Assembly (NCBI RefSeq): GCF_963676665.1
Contig: NZ_OY781390.1
Span: 88,612 to 152,611, forward strand
Length of the DNA stretch: 64,000 nucleotides
Reading direction: 5' to 3'
Origin: an uncultured Tolumonas sp.
GTDB taxonomy: Bacteria > Pseudomonadota > Gammaproteobacteria > Enterobacterales > Aeromonadaceae
Below are positions 45,009 to 54,533 of the stretch, piece by piece. Under the pieces are notes generated by a model, which did not search any database, was not told the DNA's origin, and worked only from the letters and a program-made list of their open reading frames with translations. The position numbers were made by a program, and so were the translations under genes. Positions within the stretch are counted from its first letter, which is position 1. Each line of letters opens with the position of its first letter.

Positions 45009-46515
45009 GATGATCTCCTTGCAGTCTCAGATTGTCATAGCGGGTCACGTTAGCCAACGGCTCGATCTTCAGTGTCAGCTCGGGTGGGACATCTATCGGT
45101 GCCAGCGGTGTTTTATCCAGTAATCGACTCAAAATATTGAGGACAATTTGCTTCGAGGGTGCGCCCGTCTCCAACGCTAATTCAACTGCCGTCAATACAT
45201 CCTGTTCATCGTGCAGCAATACCAGCGCTAAAATGTCCACCATCTCCCGATCACCTCCTATGCGCTTGAGTAGAATGGATTGCAATGTCCGGAAGGCTTG
45301 AGGCAATTCGACAAACGGCGCACCGTTACGCAATGCCCCCGGCTTTCGCTGTAATACAGAGAGATAATGTCGCCAGTCGTAGATGATGAGTGGGTGTTCA
45401 TGTTTGCGATTAAACAACCGTTGATGGACCGCGATAATGCCGCCTTCTGCAATCACCTCGAGACGGTCATGATAAATGTGCAAACTCACCGGGCGGTTGG
45501 CAAATGACGAGGGCACGCTGTAACGCGTGCGTTCAAAGGTCAGCAAACTCGTGGGAGAGATCCGCTTTGTTTGCTCGACGAATCCATCAAAAGGCTGGCC
45601 AACTGGCATCAGGAAGGGACGTTCATCATCCAGTGCGGCCTGGATTGTTCTGGCTTCAGTAGGATGGGTTGATTCATGCCAGAGCGCGACACAACGTGCA
45701 GCCAACCAATCGTTCAATGCCGTCAGTGACGGCATCTCAGGCACTTTTTGCCACAATCGTCGCCGGGCATCCTGTACATTCTTCTCGATCTGACCCTTTT
45801 CCCAACCGGCGGCTGGATTACAAAACTCAGCATCAAACAAATAGTGACTAACCATGGCCGCAAACCGGGCATTCACATCGCGCTGCTTACCCTGTTTTAC
45901 CTTATCTACGGCGGTCTTCATATTGTCGTAGATGCCCCGTTGTGGAATACCACCCCATGCCGTAAAGGCATGGTAATGCGCATCAAACAGCATCTCATGG
46001 GTTTGCAGCGGATAAGCGCGAACGAAGAAAGCACGGCTGTAACTCAATTTACAATGAGCAACTTGCAGCTTGACGCGTTCACCCGCAATTACCGCCCAAT
46101 CCTCGCTCCAATCAAATTGAAATGCTTCGCCGGGCGAAAACTGCAAAGGGATATAGGTGTGCTTGCTAGCACCGTGAGTGGATTCTAATTGCCGACGACG
46201 CCACTCGCGGGCAAATACCGCTACGCGATCATAGGAGCCATCAAAACCGAGGGTACATAAATCAGCGTGCATCTGTTTGACGGAGCGGCGTTGTTTACGA
46301 GAGGTTCTGGCTGCATCGGTTAACCACTGCGTCAGTTTATCGGTAAAAGCATCGAGTTTACTGGGTGTTTGCCGTTGAGGATAAAGGGGTTCAGCAATCT
46401 CAGTTCTGAGATAACGGCGAACTGTATTGCGGGAAAATCCGGTACGGCGGGCGATCTCCCGGATCGAGAGTTTATCGCGGAAATACCAACGTCTGATCTT
46501 GCTCAAAATGGCCAC
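44998..46515 (-). CDS. istA: IS21-family transposase IstA
   Basis: The transposase has about 505 residues from GTG at 46515 (AGGAG nine bases upstream). An open frame continues to 46587, but [34 protein letters not shown] is the normal family beginning. N-terminal helix-turn-helix, then the integrase core with [12 protein letters not shown] (first Asp), [10 protein letters not shown] (second Asp) and [15 protein letters not shown] (Glu). No internal stop is present. Confidence 0.94.
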   Translation of the reverse strand: MAILSKIRRWYFRDKLSIREIARRTGFSRNTVRRYLRTEIAEPLYPQRQTPSKLDAFTDKLTQWLTDAARTSRKQRRSVKQMHADLCTLGFDGSYDRVAVFAREWRRRQLESTHGASKHTYIPLQFSPGEAFQFDWSEDWAVIAGERVKLQVAHCKLSYSRAFFVRAYPLQTHEMLFDAHYHAFTAWGGIPQRGIYDNMKTAVDKVKQGKQRDVNARFAAMVSHYLFDAEFCNPAAGWEKGQIEKNVQDARRRLWQKVPEMPSLTALNDWLAARCVALWHESTHPTEARTIQAALDDERPFLMPVGQPFDGFVEQTKRISPTSLLTFERTRYSVPSSFANRPVSLHIYHDRLEVIAEGGIIAVHQRLFNRKHEHPLIIYDWRHYLSVLQRKPGALRNGAPFVELPQAFRTLQSILLKRIGGDREMVDILALVLLHDEQDVLTAVELALETGAPSKQIVLNILSRLLDKTPLAPIDVPPELTLKIEPLANVTRYDNLRLQGDHHAH

Positions 46516-46566
46516 GTTAATCACTCCTAACTCCCGCTCATAAAATAAGCAGGATAGTCTGTTTAC

Positions 46567-47205
46567 GTGGGTCAAATTTCGACGCAAATATGTGGGTTTA
46601 GTGGGTCAGTTTTAAACGCAAATCAACACTCCTTTCTGCTTCTGGCGATCGTTATGTCCGTCACCCCAGGGCCAAACAACCTCATGGTACTTTTTTCCAG
46701 CGTCCGCTTTGGGGCTAGTAAAACACTTGGTCACATCTCTGGAGCCAGTGCCGGAAGTGCACTCATGCTACTTTTGGTAGGTTTGGGGCTGCATAAAATA
46801 TTTACTCTATTTCCTTATATTCAAGAGGTCATGAAGTATGTTGGTGCTGCGTACATTTTTTATCTTTCATGGAAGATTTTGGGCGGCACAGGTGAGATCC
46901 AGGAGGAAGATGCATCACACCCAATGACTTTCATCGGAGCTTCTTTTTTCCAGTTGATCAACCCGAAATCTTGGATTATGGCCAGTGTGGCCGTTTCCAC
47001 ATGCCTACCGAGCGCGTTTTCATTCACTGATATTGCCCTGTACACCATTCTTTTTGCTGTGGTCAGTTTTCCATGTGTTGGCATATGGGCTTGGTTTGGT
47101 GCAATGATCAAACACTACCTTAAGGACGCGAAATTAGTCAGACGCTTCAATCAAGGTTGTTCAGGTATGCTCGCTCTTTCTGCTTTATCCATGGTGCTGT
47201 TTTAA
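46567..47205 (+). CDS. LysE-family exporter, 5' end replaced by IS21-family sequence
   Basis: From 46639 the frame encodes the LysE body: AIVMSVTPGPNNLMVLFSSVRFGASKTLGHISGASAGSALMLL, then INPKSWIMASVAVS and six helices in all. LysE/RhtB proteins export amino acids. The first 12 native codons lie beyond the element. The open frame extends through the element's right end to a GTG at 46567, so a chimeric 212-residue protein is possible, but no good Shine-Dalgarno is seen. It may equally be a dead gene. Confidence 0.75.
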   Translation: MGQISTQICGFSGSVLNANQHSFLLLAIVMSVTPGPNNLMVLFSSVRFGASKTLGHISGASAGSALMLLLVGLGLHKIFTLFPYIQEVMKYVGAAYIFYLSWKILGGTGEIQEEDASHPMTFIGASFFQLINPKSWIMASVAVSTCLPSAFSFTDIALYTILFAVVSFPCVGIWAWFGAMIKHYLKDAKLVRRFNQGCSGMLALSALSMVLF

Positions 47206-47354
47206 CGGTCTACTTCACTGCAACCTCGTCAGGCATTGGCGCTTTATATACATTCTTTGGAATTTCTTGAGAGATAATTTCGCGGGTTAAGTTGTATGCC
47301 AAAATAGGGTTTTGCTTTGATTAACACTTCACATTCAGGTTAGGTTATGCAATA

Positions 47355-47374
47355 TTAACTAGCGCACTAGATAA
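47355..47374. promoter_or_regulatory. Candidate MarR operator
   Basis: A 20-bp near-palindrome (TTAACTAGCGC continuing ACTAGATAA, 8 of 10 pairs complementary) ends 26 bases before the marR-type ATG. Position and symmetry fit autoregulation. Confidence 0.5.
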
Positions 47375-47400
47375 TCAATCAACAGGTAATATTTATAGCA

Positions 47401-47835
47401 ATGAATAATAAAGAACGTAAAGAAATCGGTACTCAGCTTTCGTTTGCTTTATATGGCGCTGCCAATCGTATGAACCGATTGCATAAAAAATTCCTCGATC
47501 CGCTAGGCGTGACGTTTCCACAATACCTAGTGATGCTGGAACTGTTCACTGAAACACCACGTCCAGTTGGGGAATTAGGACTCAAATTAGGTATGGATAC
47601 AGGAACAATTACGCCACTTCTAAAGCGACTTGAAGCTTCCGGACGGGTTATTCGTAAACGAGATCCGTCCGATGAGCGACGGGTTCTCATCACGCTGACT
47701 GAAGCGGGTGAATCCCTCCGTGAAGAGCTCTGGGGGGTTACCGATAAAATCAAATCAGCCTGTCAGTTTACAGAAGATGAACTGATTGAACTTCGTGACA
47801 CGCTTAACTCGTTCGCTTACCCAGCGGAAGATTGA
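47401..47835 (+). CDS. MarR-family regulator
   Basis: The 144-residue winged-helix regulator has LGVTFPQYLVMLELFTETPRPVGELGLKLGMDTGTITPLLKRLEASGRVIRKRDPSDERRVLITLTEAG. It is closest in style to the OhrR/MarR peroxide- or quinone-sensing group, though I see no N-terminal sensor Cys. It precedes the F420-type reductase by 33 bases and probably regulates it. Confidence 0.9.
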   Translation: MNNKERKEIGTQLSFALYGAANRMNRLHKKFLDPLGVTFPQYLVMLELFTETPRPVGELGLKLGMDTGTITPLLKRLEASGRVIRKRDPSDERRVLITLTEAGESLREELWGVTDKIKSACQFTEDELIELRDTLNSFAYPAED

Positions 47836-47868
47836 GCTACGGCTATATCCCATAAATGAGGAGATAAA

Positions 47869-48606
47869 ATGAACATTGGTATTATCGGAGCGGGTAACAT
47901 TGGTGCAACACTGGCTCGCAAACTGACAGCCTGTGGTCATATAGTAAAGCTGGCGAACTCCAGAGGTCCAGAAACTATTTATAACGTGGCTCGCGAAATC
48001 GGTGCTACAGCAGTTACCCGCGAAGAGGCTGTGAGGAATGTTGATGTCATTATTCTTTCTATACCTTTCGGAAAATATGTAGAGCTAACAGAACTACTTG
48101 CTGGCGTTCCAAATTATGTCACGGTTATCGATACGTCTAACTATTATCCAGCCCGTGATGGGTATATCCCCGCGATTGTAGACGAAGGCAAACCCGAGAG
48201 TGTCTGGGCGAGTGAACTGATTGGCCGGCCACTAATCAAAGCATGGAATGCCGTCCTTGCAGCGACACTTGCAGGAGACTATCGTGAAATCCCATCTTCC
48301 GGACGAATTGCAATCCCGATTGCAGGGGATAATGACAATGCAAAATCTGTTGCAATGGAACTGGTCAGAGATACCGGTTTTGATGCTATAGATGCCGGAA
48401 CGCTAGAAAATTCCTGGCGGCAACAACCTGGGACTCCTGCCTATTGTACCGAACTCAATGTTCAGCAACTGAAAACTGCCCTCGTTATAGCAGATAAATC
48501 GCGTTCGCCACGAAATAGGGATTCATTAATGGATGAATTTATGTCTTCTAGTGAACCTCTGACTCATGAACATATCATCGCCCGTAATCGTGCAGTAACT
48601 GCTTGA
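47869..48606 (+). CDS. NADP-dependent oxidoreductase, F420:NADP reductase-like
   Basis: The 245-residue protein has an N-terminal Rossmann motif IGIIGAGNIGATLARKLTACGH, then LANSRGPETI, VDVIILSIPFGKY and VTVIDTSNYYPARDG. This is the ProC/F420-dependent NADP reductase-like group; bacterial members use NADPH with various substrates. The gene is followed directly by the nitronate monooxygenase remnant in the same transcription unit. Confidence 0.85.
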   Translation: MNIGIIGAGNIGATLARKLTACGHIVKLANSRGPETIYNVAREIGATAVTREEAVRNVDVIILSIPFGKYVELTELLAGVPNYVTVIDTSNYYPARDGYIPAIVDEGKPESVWASELIGRPLIKAWNAVLAATLAGDYREIPSSGRIAIPIAGDNDNAKSVAMELVRDTGFDAIDAGTLENSWRQQPGTPAYCTELNVQQLKTALVIADKSRSPRNRDSLMDEFMSSSEPLTHEHIIARNRAVTA

Positions 48607-48632
48607 AAAATATAACTGCAGAGAAAGCCATC

Positions 48633-48872
48633 ATGAAAAAAAGTATCACTGAAATTTTGGGTATCAAATATCCGCTGGTACAAGGCCCGATGTCATGGCT
48701 CACTAATGCTGAATTTGTGGCCTCAGTAAGTAATGCCGGTGGGCTCGGCGTGTTTGGCCCGAATGCAGGACAAACAACCCTTACTCATTCTCCTGTGGAA
48801 ACGGCTGAACGTATGCGTCGAGAAATTCAAAAAACTCGGGGCTTAACCGATAAACCTTATCAGCTGTCGTAA
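48633..48872 (+). pseudogene. Nitronate monooxygenase, N-terminal remnant
   Basis: From ATG 48633 about 79 residues match the NMO/2-nitropropane dioxygenase start: ILGIKYPLVQGPMSWLTNAEFVASVSNAGGLGVFGP, ending TDKPYQLS. Whole enzymes have 310-360 residues, with the FMN- and active-site regions beyond this point. The stop follows directly where TDKPFGVN-type sequence would be expected, so the 3' part has been deleted. Confidence 0.8.
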
Positions 48873-48880
48873 GGGAAATA

Positions 48881-48907
48881 AACCCGCATTGATATTCAAT
48901 GCGGGTT
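48881..48907. terminator. Hairpin between convergent genes
   Basis: AACCCGCATTGA and its exact complement are separated by three bases, nine bases after the NMO remnant and before the end of the GH32 gene on the other strand. The strong stem suggests a terminator shared by both sides; the T-run is weak. Confidence 0.55.
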
Positions 48908-48999
48908 AAATAACACAACTTATGTTTATTTAAATCGATCTCAGGTTATTTAAGTAAATCAGCTTTATATTTGCAGCAAAGCTAAAAATTAAATTAACT

Positions 49000-51693
49000 T
49001 TATTTCTCCGCCAAAATGGATTTTAACGGCCATACTGTTAGTGATTTTAGAGTTGCATCCCCCCCTTCACTAAACATATCAATGCCATTACTATCTGCGC
49101 TAGGGAATATTTGATCTGTTAAAACCACATCTCCTTCTCCTGCAAATACAGTTACAGATGAAGTATCAACCATAATGTGTAGTTTTACGGTTCCAGATGG
49201 ACTAAAATTTAATGGTGCTCGGTGTACAGCGGCAAAGCTTGAGTTAAATGTCGCATCACCTGATTTAGTCCTATCAATATAAACTTCTCCAGAAACTGCA
49301 TCGTAACCAATAATGGTTTCATCCCCATTATCACCTGCATGAACTTTAAATCCAATTGATGTAGCGTCACCAGGGTTAAATTCCGTATTTATTTCAGCTA
49401 CGGCAGATTTAATTTTTTTAGCGCCAAATGGCGAAATCCCAGCGATTAATTTAGTTTCTTTTTTCAGGTTAAATAATGAAGAATTCCTCAGTGAAATTAA
49501 ATTTTCAGTTGGGGTCTGAGTTAATTTAACTTCATTATTAATTGTTTTTAATCCCAACTCGCGTACAAATGTTTGAGCACTACGCCATGGCGACGTAGGT
49601 ATATTACCCGCATAATTCCAATTGCTCATCCAACCTAACCAGAGGCGTTTACCATCAGGAACGTTATTCCATGATACACCAGCATAGAAGTCTGAACCAA
49701 AATCAGCCCAATTAGCGATCTGCTTAACTTCATTTGATTGCATGATGTGATCAGCCAAAATATGACCCCATCCTCCGGTATTTTTATCAACAATACGAAT
49801 ATGAGCTGTTTTACCTTCAAATGCAGCGACGTTCCATGTGCGCCAACTTAAGGCCTCGGCGTTACTACCAGTTGCAGTACGAACTGTCTCTCCATCTACA
49901 ATCAGATTTACAGATGTTTCCGTTGAAACTGCTTTTGCTGGTGTGTCTGATGCCATGAAGTTATCGGCATTGATATGACCCCAGCCGCTGTTATTTTCAT
50001 CGATAATTTCAATTTGAGCTTGTCTGCCAATATATTCAGACACATCCCAATTCGTCCAGTTCAGTGTTTCTAAATCCTGACCTGTTGCAGTGCGAACAAC
50101 TTGACCATCCACTCTTAATACGACTGCTGTCGCACCATCAGTCCCGTAAGGGTGATTTCCGCCGCCAATTAAAAAGTTTATATATGACTTTGTTACGGTA
50201 AATGTTGGTGATGTTAGTGTACCTGTTGGAATGTCACCTTGTTCATTTAAATTAAACCCGAAGAACGTATTAACCAGACCGGTTCCCATAAAACCAGAAA
50301 CGGCTTGCTGATCGCCGATAGCACCTGTAGCTATGGGTTGTCCGACAAAATCACCGCTAGCGACCCATCCTAAGTCAGAATATAGGGCACCATTGGCGCC
50401 TTCAAAATTTGCACCAGGGAAAAGTAGATCACCAGCAGGAACTGTTGCATCGTCTTGAGTGTTTGGATCATGCGGGTGATTACCACCACCGACCATCAGA
50501 TTTATATACTTATTGGTAATTTGAAAATCAGGCGAAACTATCGTGCCAGTCGATGCATCACCATTAATGAACGTATTTGCTAATCGTTGTCCTTGATAGT
50601 TGGTAACACCGCCTTGTCCTGAGAGATTGCCAGCCGAGGGCGATGTATTTTGAAGGTCACCTGTGGTTGTCCAGCCTAAATCGGTATAAGTACCAGAGCC
50701 TTCAAAATCGCCATTAGCTACAACGCTACCAGAGGGCGGAGTATTATCGGCTAACTGATCCGCTTCAAAGGTTGTGCCATTAAATTTACCAACAAAATAT
50801 TGAGTACCTGAGCCCCCGGCTGGTCCACCTGGATTTAGGTTGATAATCATGACCCATTTCTGATTGGCCGGGTCACCATCAGCAGACAAAGGAAATAAAT
50901 CAGGACATTCCCAGACACCAGCAACCCCATTTGCAGGCCCAAATTCACTCATGAACTCCCAGTCTTTTAGATTGGTCGAGGAATAAAGGACGGCTTTGTG
51001 TTGTGCTGAAAGGACTGCAACCATGACCCATTTGTGTTCAGCCTCATACCAAAAAACTTTAGGATCACGAAAATCGCGATATTGATCTTCATAACCTGTC
51101 GGTGGTGTCGCAATAACCGGATTACCTGCATATTGTGTCCAAGTTATTCCTTTATCTGTGCTATAGGCAATTGATTGTGCTTGCGTACCCGCTTGAACAG
51201 TTTTGCCGTTTGGAAGTGTTGTCGTATTTGGATAATAACTGGTATACATTGCAACCATTGGAGGATTGGTCGCGGAACCTAACTCACTCGAATTATTAGT
51301 ATCAACGACTGCACTGCCAGAAAAAAACATCTGGACTACATTTCCATTTGTATCTTTTTCTACTGGTAGTGCAACATTTAATTCATCCCAATGTACGAGA
51401 TCTTTACTTACTGCATGACCCCATGACATGTCACCCCAACTATTGCCATTGGGGTTGTATTGATAGAATAAATGATATTCTCCATTACTATAAACAAGTC
51501 CATTAGGATCATTCATCCAGTTTTTTGATGGGGTATACTGAAGCTGAGGACGATATTTTTCAAGATATGTAGATTGTGTATGATTATTATTATCCTCATT
51601 AGAATTACAACCTGTGAGTAAAGCCATTATACTCACAGCAAGAATGGAATAATTAATTCCATGAATATGTTTGAAATTACATTTGTGTTTCAT
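49000..51693 (-). CDS. Secreted GH32 fructan hydrolase (levanase/inulinase type) with nested domain insertion
   Basis: From the ATG at 51693 (GGAGG upstream) the lipoprotein has 897 residues, signal ending LLTGC. The five-bladed GH32 propeller shows WMNDPNG with nucleophile D62, FSGS, FRDPK (D210) and WECPD with acid/base E262. About residues 327-653 are an insertion inside the propeller. It starts with one GDFEG...GGGNHP domain half, holds a complete second copy (about 426-582), then finishes the first copy (593-653). The propeller resumes with WADFGSDFYAGVSW and a C-terminal beta-sandwich ends the chain. It would release fructose from levan, inulin or sucrose outside the cell membrane. Confidence 0.9.
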   Translation of the reverse strand: MKHKCNFKHIHGINYSILAVSIMALLTGCNSNEDNNNHTQSTYLEKYRPQLQYTPSKNWMNDPNGLVYSNGEYHLFYQYNPNGNSWGDMSWGHAVSKDLVHWDELNVALPVEKDTNGNVVQMFFSGSAVVDTNNSSELGSATNPPMVAMYTSYYPNTTTLPNGKTVQAGTQAQSIAYSTDKGITWTQYAGNPVIATPPTGYEDQYRDFRDPKVFWYEAEHKWVMVAVLSAQHKAVLYSSTNLKDWEFMSEFGPANGVAGVWECPDLFPLSADGDPANQKWVMIINLNPGGPAGGSGTQYFVGKFNGTTFEADQLADNTPPSGSVVANGDFEGSGTYTDLGWTTTGDLQNTSPSAGNLSGQGGVTNYQGQRLANTFINGDASTGTIVSPDFQITNKYINLMVGGGNHPHDPNTQDDATVPAGDLLFPGANFEGANGALYSDLGWVASGDFVGQPIATGAIGDQQAVSGFMGTGLVNTFFGFNLNEQGDIPTGTLTSPTFTVTKSYINFLIGGGNHPYGTDGATAVVLRVDGQVVRTATGQDLETLNWTNWDVSEYIGRQAQIEIIDENNSGWGHINADNFMASDTPAKAVSTETSVNLIVDGETVRTATGSNAEALSWRTWNVAAFEGKTAHIRIVDKNTGGWGHILADHIMQSNEVKQIANWADFGSDFYAGVSWNNVPDGKRLWLGWMSNWNYAGNIPTSPWRSAQTFVRELGLKTINNEVKLTQTPTENLISLRNSSLFNLKKETKLIAGISPFGAKKIKSAVAEINTEFNPGDATSIGFKVHAGDNGDETIIGYDAVSGEVYIDRTKSGDATFNSSFAAVHRAPLNFSPSGTVKLHIMVDTSSVTVFAGEGDVVLTDQIFPSADSNGIDMFSEGGDATLKSLTVWPLKSILAEK

Positions 51694-52327
51694 GTTTTCC
51701 TCCATACTAATTTATCCTTACATAAGTTACGGTAAAGTTAATTAAATCTTTTACTGGCTATTTAGATATTCAAGTGGTATCGATTTTTTTATTTCTTAGT
51801 TAATCTTTCGCGGGTATTTATGAGGCATGATTGATGTCAGATGTAAAACGCTTTTCAGCACACAAAAAAAATTCTCATATTCATATAAGCATAAACCCTT
51901 ATTCAACAGTGGTACTAAATCACATTAAAACTAATGGAATATTAGTTATGTTATTCACATTTGTAATAATGTGACAAATTACTGGACAACTGATGATCTT
52001 AAATCTGGTGTTAATTTTCTTTTGGGGTTGAATATATAAAATTCAAAAAAAGCGGACATTGATGAATATCATGAAGTTACACTGTGTTACATTTAGAATT
52101 GGCTGGTTACTTTAAAATAAATTATTAATTTCGTAGTGAGGTAGGGATGGTTTTATATTTTTCATAAAAATATAAATAATTGTGATTCAGCAATCGAAAT
52201 AAGATTGAATTAATTCAGCATAAATATTTACGTGACAGGTGTCACAAAAAAATCCCTTTTGAATCGCCATAATTTATGAAGAATCGTTTCAGCAAAACTA
52301 TTTTTAATAACTAAGGGAATTATTGAT
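51694..52327. other. Long AT-rich divergent intergenic region
   Basis: This 634-base stretch between the GH32 gene (-) and the DUF4432 gene (+) has no supported gene. It is very AT-rich, and TGTGACA/TGTTACA words near 51970 and 52085 could be CRP-type half-sites. The palindrome at 52232 is listed separately. Two regulated, catabolic-type promoters would fit. Confidence 0.45.
52232..52245. promoter_or_regulatory. Palindrome GTGACA-GG-TGTCAC (candidate operator)
   Basis: Two perfect 6-bp half-sites with a two-base centre lie 83 bases before the DUF4432 ATG. It resembles the operator of a sugar-type repressor or a GntR/IclR-like protein. The regulator is not identified here. Confidence 0.5.
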
Positions 52328-53542
52328 ATGAAAAAAACGCTGTTATCCTTAAGCATTGCTGCATTATTACTTTCTCCTGCGGCTGTATTCGCTAAGGATT
52401 TTGTTCTGACTGATACAGTCGAAAACATTGAACAAGCAAATTGGAAAGTGACCAGTGATGAACTGGGTTTAAAAGATGCCCCTGCATTTTCTGTAATCAA
52501 GAAGACTCTGCATGGTGGAAAACAAGAAGGCAGCACTCTGATCACTATCGAAACAAAAGATCTAAAAGTTTCTCTCATCCCAACTCGCGGTATGGACATT
52601 TTTGAAATTAAGAGTGGTGACGTTCGTTATGGCTGGAAATCACCGGTTGATGAAATTGTAAACCCTGCCTATATGAATTTAGAAATGCGAAACGGTCTTG
52701 GCTGGTTAGATGGTTTCAATGAAATGATGGTGCGTTGTGGTTATGAATGGACCGGCCATCCTGGTAAAGAAAATGGCCGCTTGATGAGTCTGCACGGTCG
52801 GGCAGGTAATACCCCAGCATCAAAAGTTATCGTCAGCGTTGATGAAACTGCACCTTATGCCATTCATGTTAAGGGCTTAGTGAAAGAGAACACATTTAAA
52901 ATCAGTGCTCTGGAAACATGGACTCAAGCAACTGTTATTCCAGGTGAAAAAGTCGTCAAAATACATGATGAACTGACCAACAATAGCGATTACGATCGTG
53001 ACTACCAAATCATTTATCACAGCAACTTTGGCTCTCCGATTCTGGAAGAAGGTGCCAAATTTGTTGCACCAGTAAAAGAAATTTCACCATTTAATGACTA
53101 TGCGAAAAAAGGTCTGAAAAACTGGGAAACCTATCAAGGCCCAACCAAAGGCTATGATGAAATGGTCTTCAATCTGGTGCCTTATGCTGATAAAGATGGC
53201 AAAACCACTGCTATGTTGCATAACAAAGCGGCTGATAAAGGTGTTGCCATTAGTTTTGACACCAAACAATTGCCTGCGCTGACCATGTGGAAAAACACCG
53301 ATACACTAAAACAAGGTTATGTCACAGGTATTGAACCTGGTACCAGCTACGCCTATGCACGTCAGATTGAACGCGAACAGGGTCGGGTGAAAACACTGGC
53401 ACCAGAAGGTCGTCAGTCATTTGATCTGGAATATCGTGTAATGACTACCGCGGATGAAGTAACTTCCGTCCAGAAAGCCATTGATACCATTACTGCTGGT
53501 CAAAAAACCAAAGTAACGACTAAACCAATGGCAAAAGAATAA
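52328..53542 (+). CDS. Secreted DUF4432 family protein (aldose-epimerase-like fold)
   Basis: The 404-residue protein has a clean signal peptide (about 1-22, ending AVFAK). Typical DUF4432 features follow: LIPTRGMDIFEIKSGDVRYGWKSPVDEIVNP, GLGWLDGFNEMMVRCGYEWTGHPG, LHGRAGNTPAS and NFGSPILEEGAKFVAP. The family is related to galactose mutarotases and most members are cytoplasmic; a periplasmic one suggests action on imported or extracellular sugars. It may work with the divergent GH32 enzyme. Confidence 0.85.
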   Translation: MKKTLLSLSIAALLLSPAAVFAKDFVLTDTVENIEQANWKVTSDELGLKDAPAFSVIKKTLHGGKQEGSTLITIETKDLKVSLIPTRGMDIFEIKSGDVRYGWKSPVDEIVNPAYMNLEMRNGLGWLDGFNEMMVRCGYEWTGHPGKENGRLMSLHGRAGNTPASKVIVSVDETAPYAIHVKGLVKENTFKISALETWTQATVIPGEKVVKIHDELTNNSDYDRDYQIIYHSNFGSPILEEGAKFVAPVKEISPFNDYAKKGLKNWETYQGPTKGYDEMVFNLVPYADKDGKTTAMLHNKAADKGVAISFDTKQLPALTMWKNTDTLKQGYVTGIEPGTSYAYARQIEREQGRVKTLAPEGRQSFDLEYRVMTTADEVTSVQKAIDTITAGQKTKVTTKPMAKE

Positions 53543-53562
53543 ATTATTTACTGAAAGTCATA

Positions 53563-53602
53563 AAGGAAAAGGCTGACCATATATGTGGTCAGCCTTTTCC
53601 TT
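53563..53602. terminator. Strong bidirectional terminator
   Basis: A perfect 17-bp stem (53563-53579 with 53586-53602, 6-base loop) contains AAGGAAAAGGCTGACCA and its complement. The T-rich side of the stem acts as the run in either direction. It separates the convergent DUF4432 and GNAT genes. Confidence 0.85.
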
Positions 53603-53626
53603 ATGTTAAATTTGGTTTAGCCTAGC

Positions 53627-54337
53627 TTATCTTACTTTCGTGATGAAATTGGCCAGCTTATCTATCTGGAGACCAGCTTCATCAAAGTTTGCCGGAGCAA
53701 GCCAAGCTTCATAGGCTGATCGAACTACTGCATATTCACTGTCGAGAAGGGAGTACCAAGCCGTATCTCTATTTCGGCCCTTAGTTACCAGTAACTGTCG
53801 GAAGACACCTTCGAACGTAAAACCAAAACGTTCAGCTGCCGCTCGGGACGGTCCGTTCAATGAATCACATTTCCATTCCAATCGCCGATAGCCGAGATCG
53901 TCAAAAATATAGTGAAGTAACAGAGTCATGACTTCAGTCGAGAGCGGTGTACGTTGCATTCTGGGAGAATAGACGACATGGCCGATTTCTATCACACCAT
54001 TCGCGGCATCAATACGCATCAAAGCTACTGTTCCCACCGCTTTTTCTGTTGATTGATCAATGACAGCATAATGAAACGGGTCATTGAGTTCTACCATACT
54101 AATTAAGAAATCTCGGTATTTATCGTAAGTATTAAACGGCCCGTAAGGAAGATAAGTCCAATGACGAGCATCGGGGCTTTCTTTAAATGCTTCGTATAAT
54201 TCTTTGGCGTGTCGCTCTACATTAATACGCTCTAATCGACAGAATCGTCCAGTAAGAACAGTTTGTTCTGGATGCTTTGCCGGTGTCCATTCAGGTAAAG
54301 CTCTGCCGATAGGTTGTTGAAATTCATTTAATCGCAT
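53627..54337 (-). CDS. GNAT acetyltransferase, RimJ/RimL type
   Basis: The 236-residue protein has the RimL-like layout: LTGRFCRLERINVERHAKELYEAF, PYGPFNTYDKYRDFL, IDQSTEKAVGTVALMRID, GVIEIGHVVYSPRMQRTPLSTEVMTLLLHYIFDDLGYRRLEWKCDSLNGPSRAAAERFGFTFEGVFRQ. It transfers acetyl from acetyl-CoA to an amine or protein N-terminus. The substrate is unknown. Confidence 0.9.
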   Translation of the reverse strand: MRLNEFQQPIGRALPEWTPAKHPEQTVLTGRFCRLERINVERHAKELYEAFKESPDARHWTYLPYGPFNTYDKYRDFLISMVELNDPFHYAVIDQSTEKAVGTVALMRIDAANGVIEIGHVVYSPRMQRTPLSTEVMTLLLHYIFDDLGYRRLEWKCDSLNGPSRAAAERFGFTFEGVFRQLLVTKGRNRDTAWYSLLDSEYAVVRSAYEAWLAPANFDEAGLQIDKLANFITKVR

Positions 54338-54533
54338 TGTCAGTTAACTTTCCTGTTTTGTGTTGCTGGATTTAATCAACATAAAGGATCGCGGTATTAT
54401 AAGAAGAACCACTTTTATTGATTTTTATGGTACCACTCAGATAATGGGCATTACAGTGGTGACTGTGGTCAATATCTACTTTAAACAATAAGCACAAGAC
54501 TAGATATATTTCAGAACTACCGAAGATGCCCAT

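Larger units (their letters stand above)
44159..46628 (-). mobile_element. IS21-family insertion sequence in a lysE-type gene
   Basis: The element is 2470 bp with 28-bp terminal inverted repeats starting TGTTGATTTGCG (44159-44186 and 46601-46628; one mismatch). It holds istA and istB, with further TGACCCAC-type repeats inside each end, as in IS21. The sequence CTCCTTTCTG occurs on both flanks (44149-44158 and 46629-46638), a long target duplication of up to 10 bases for this family. Both genes look intact. Confidence 0.93.
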
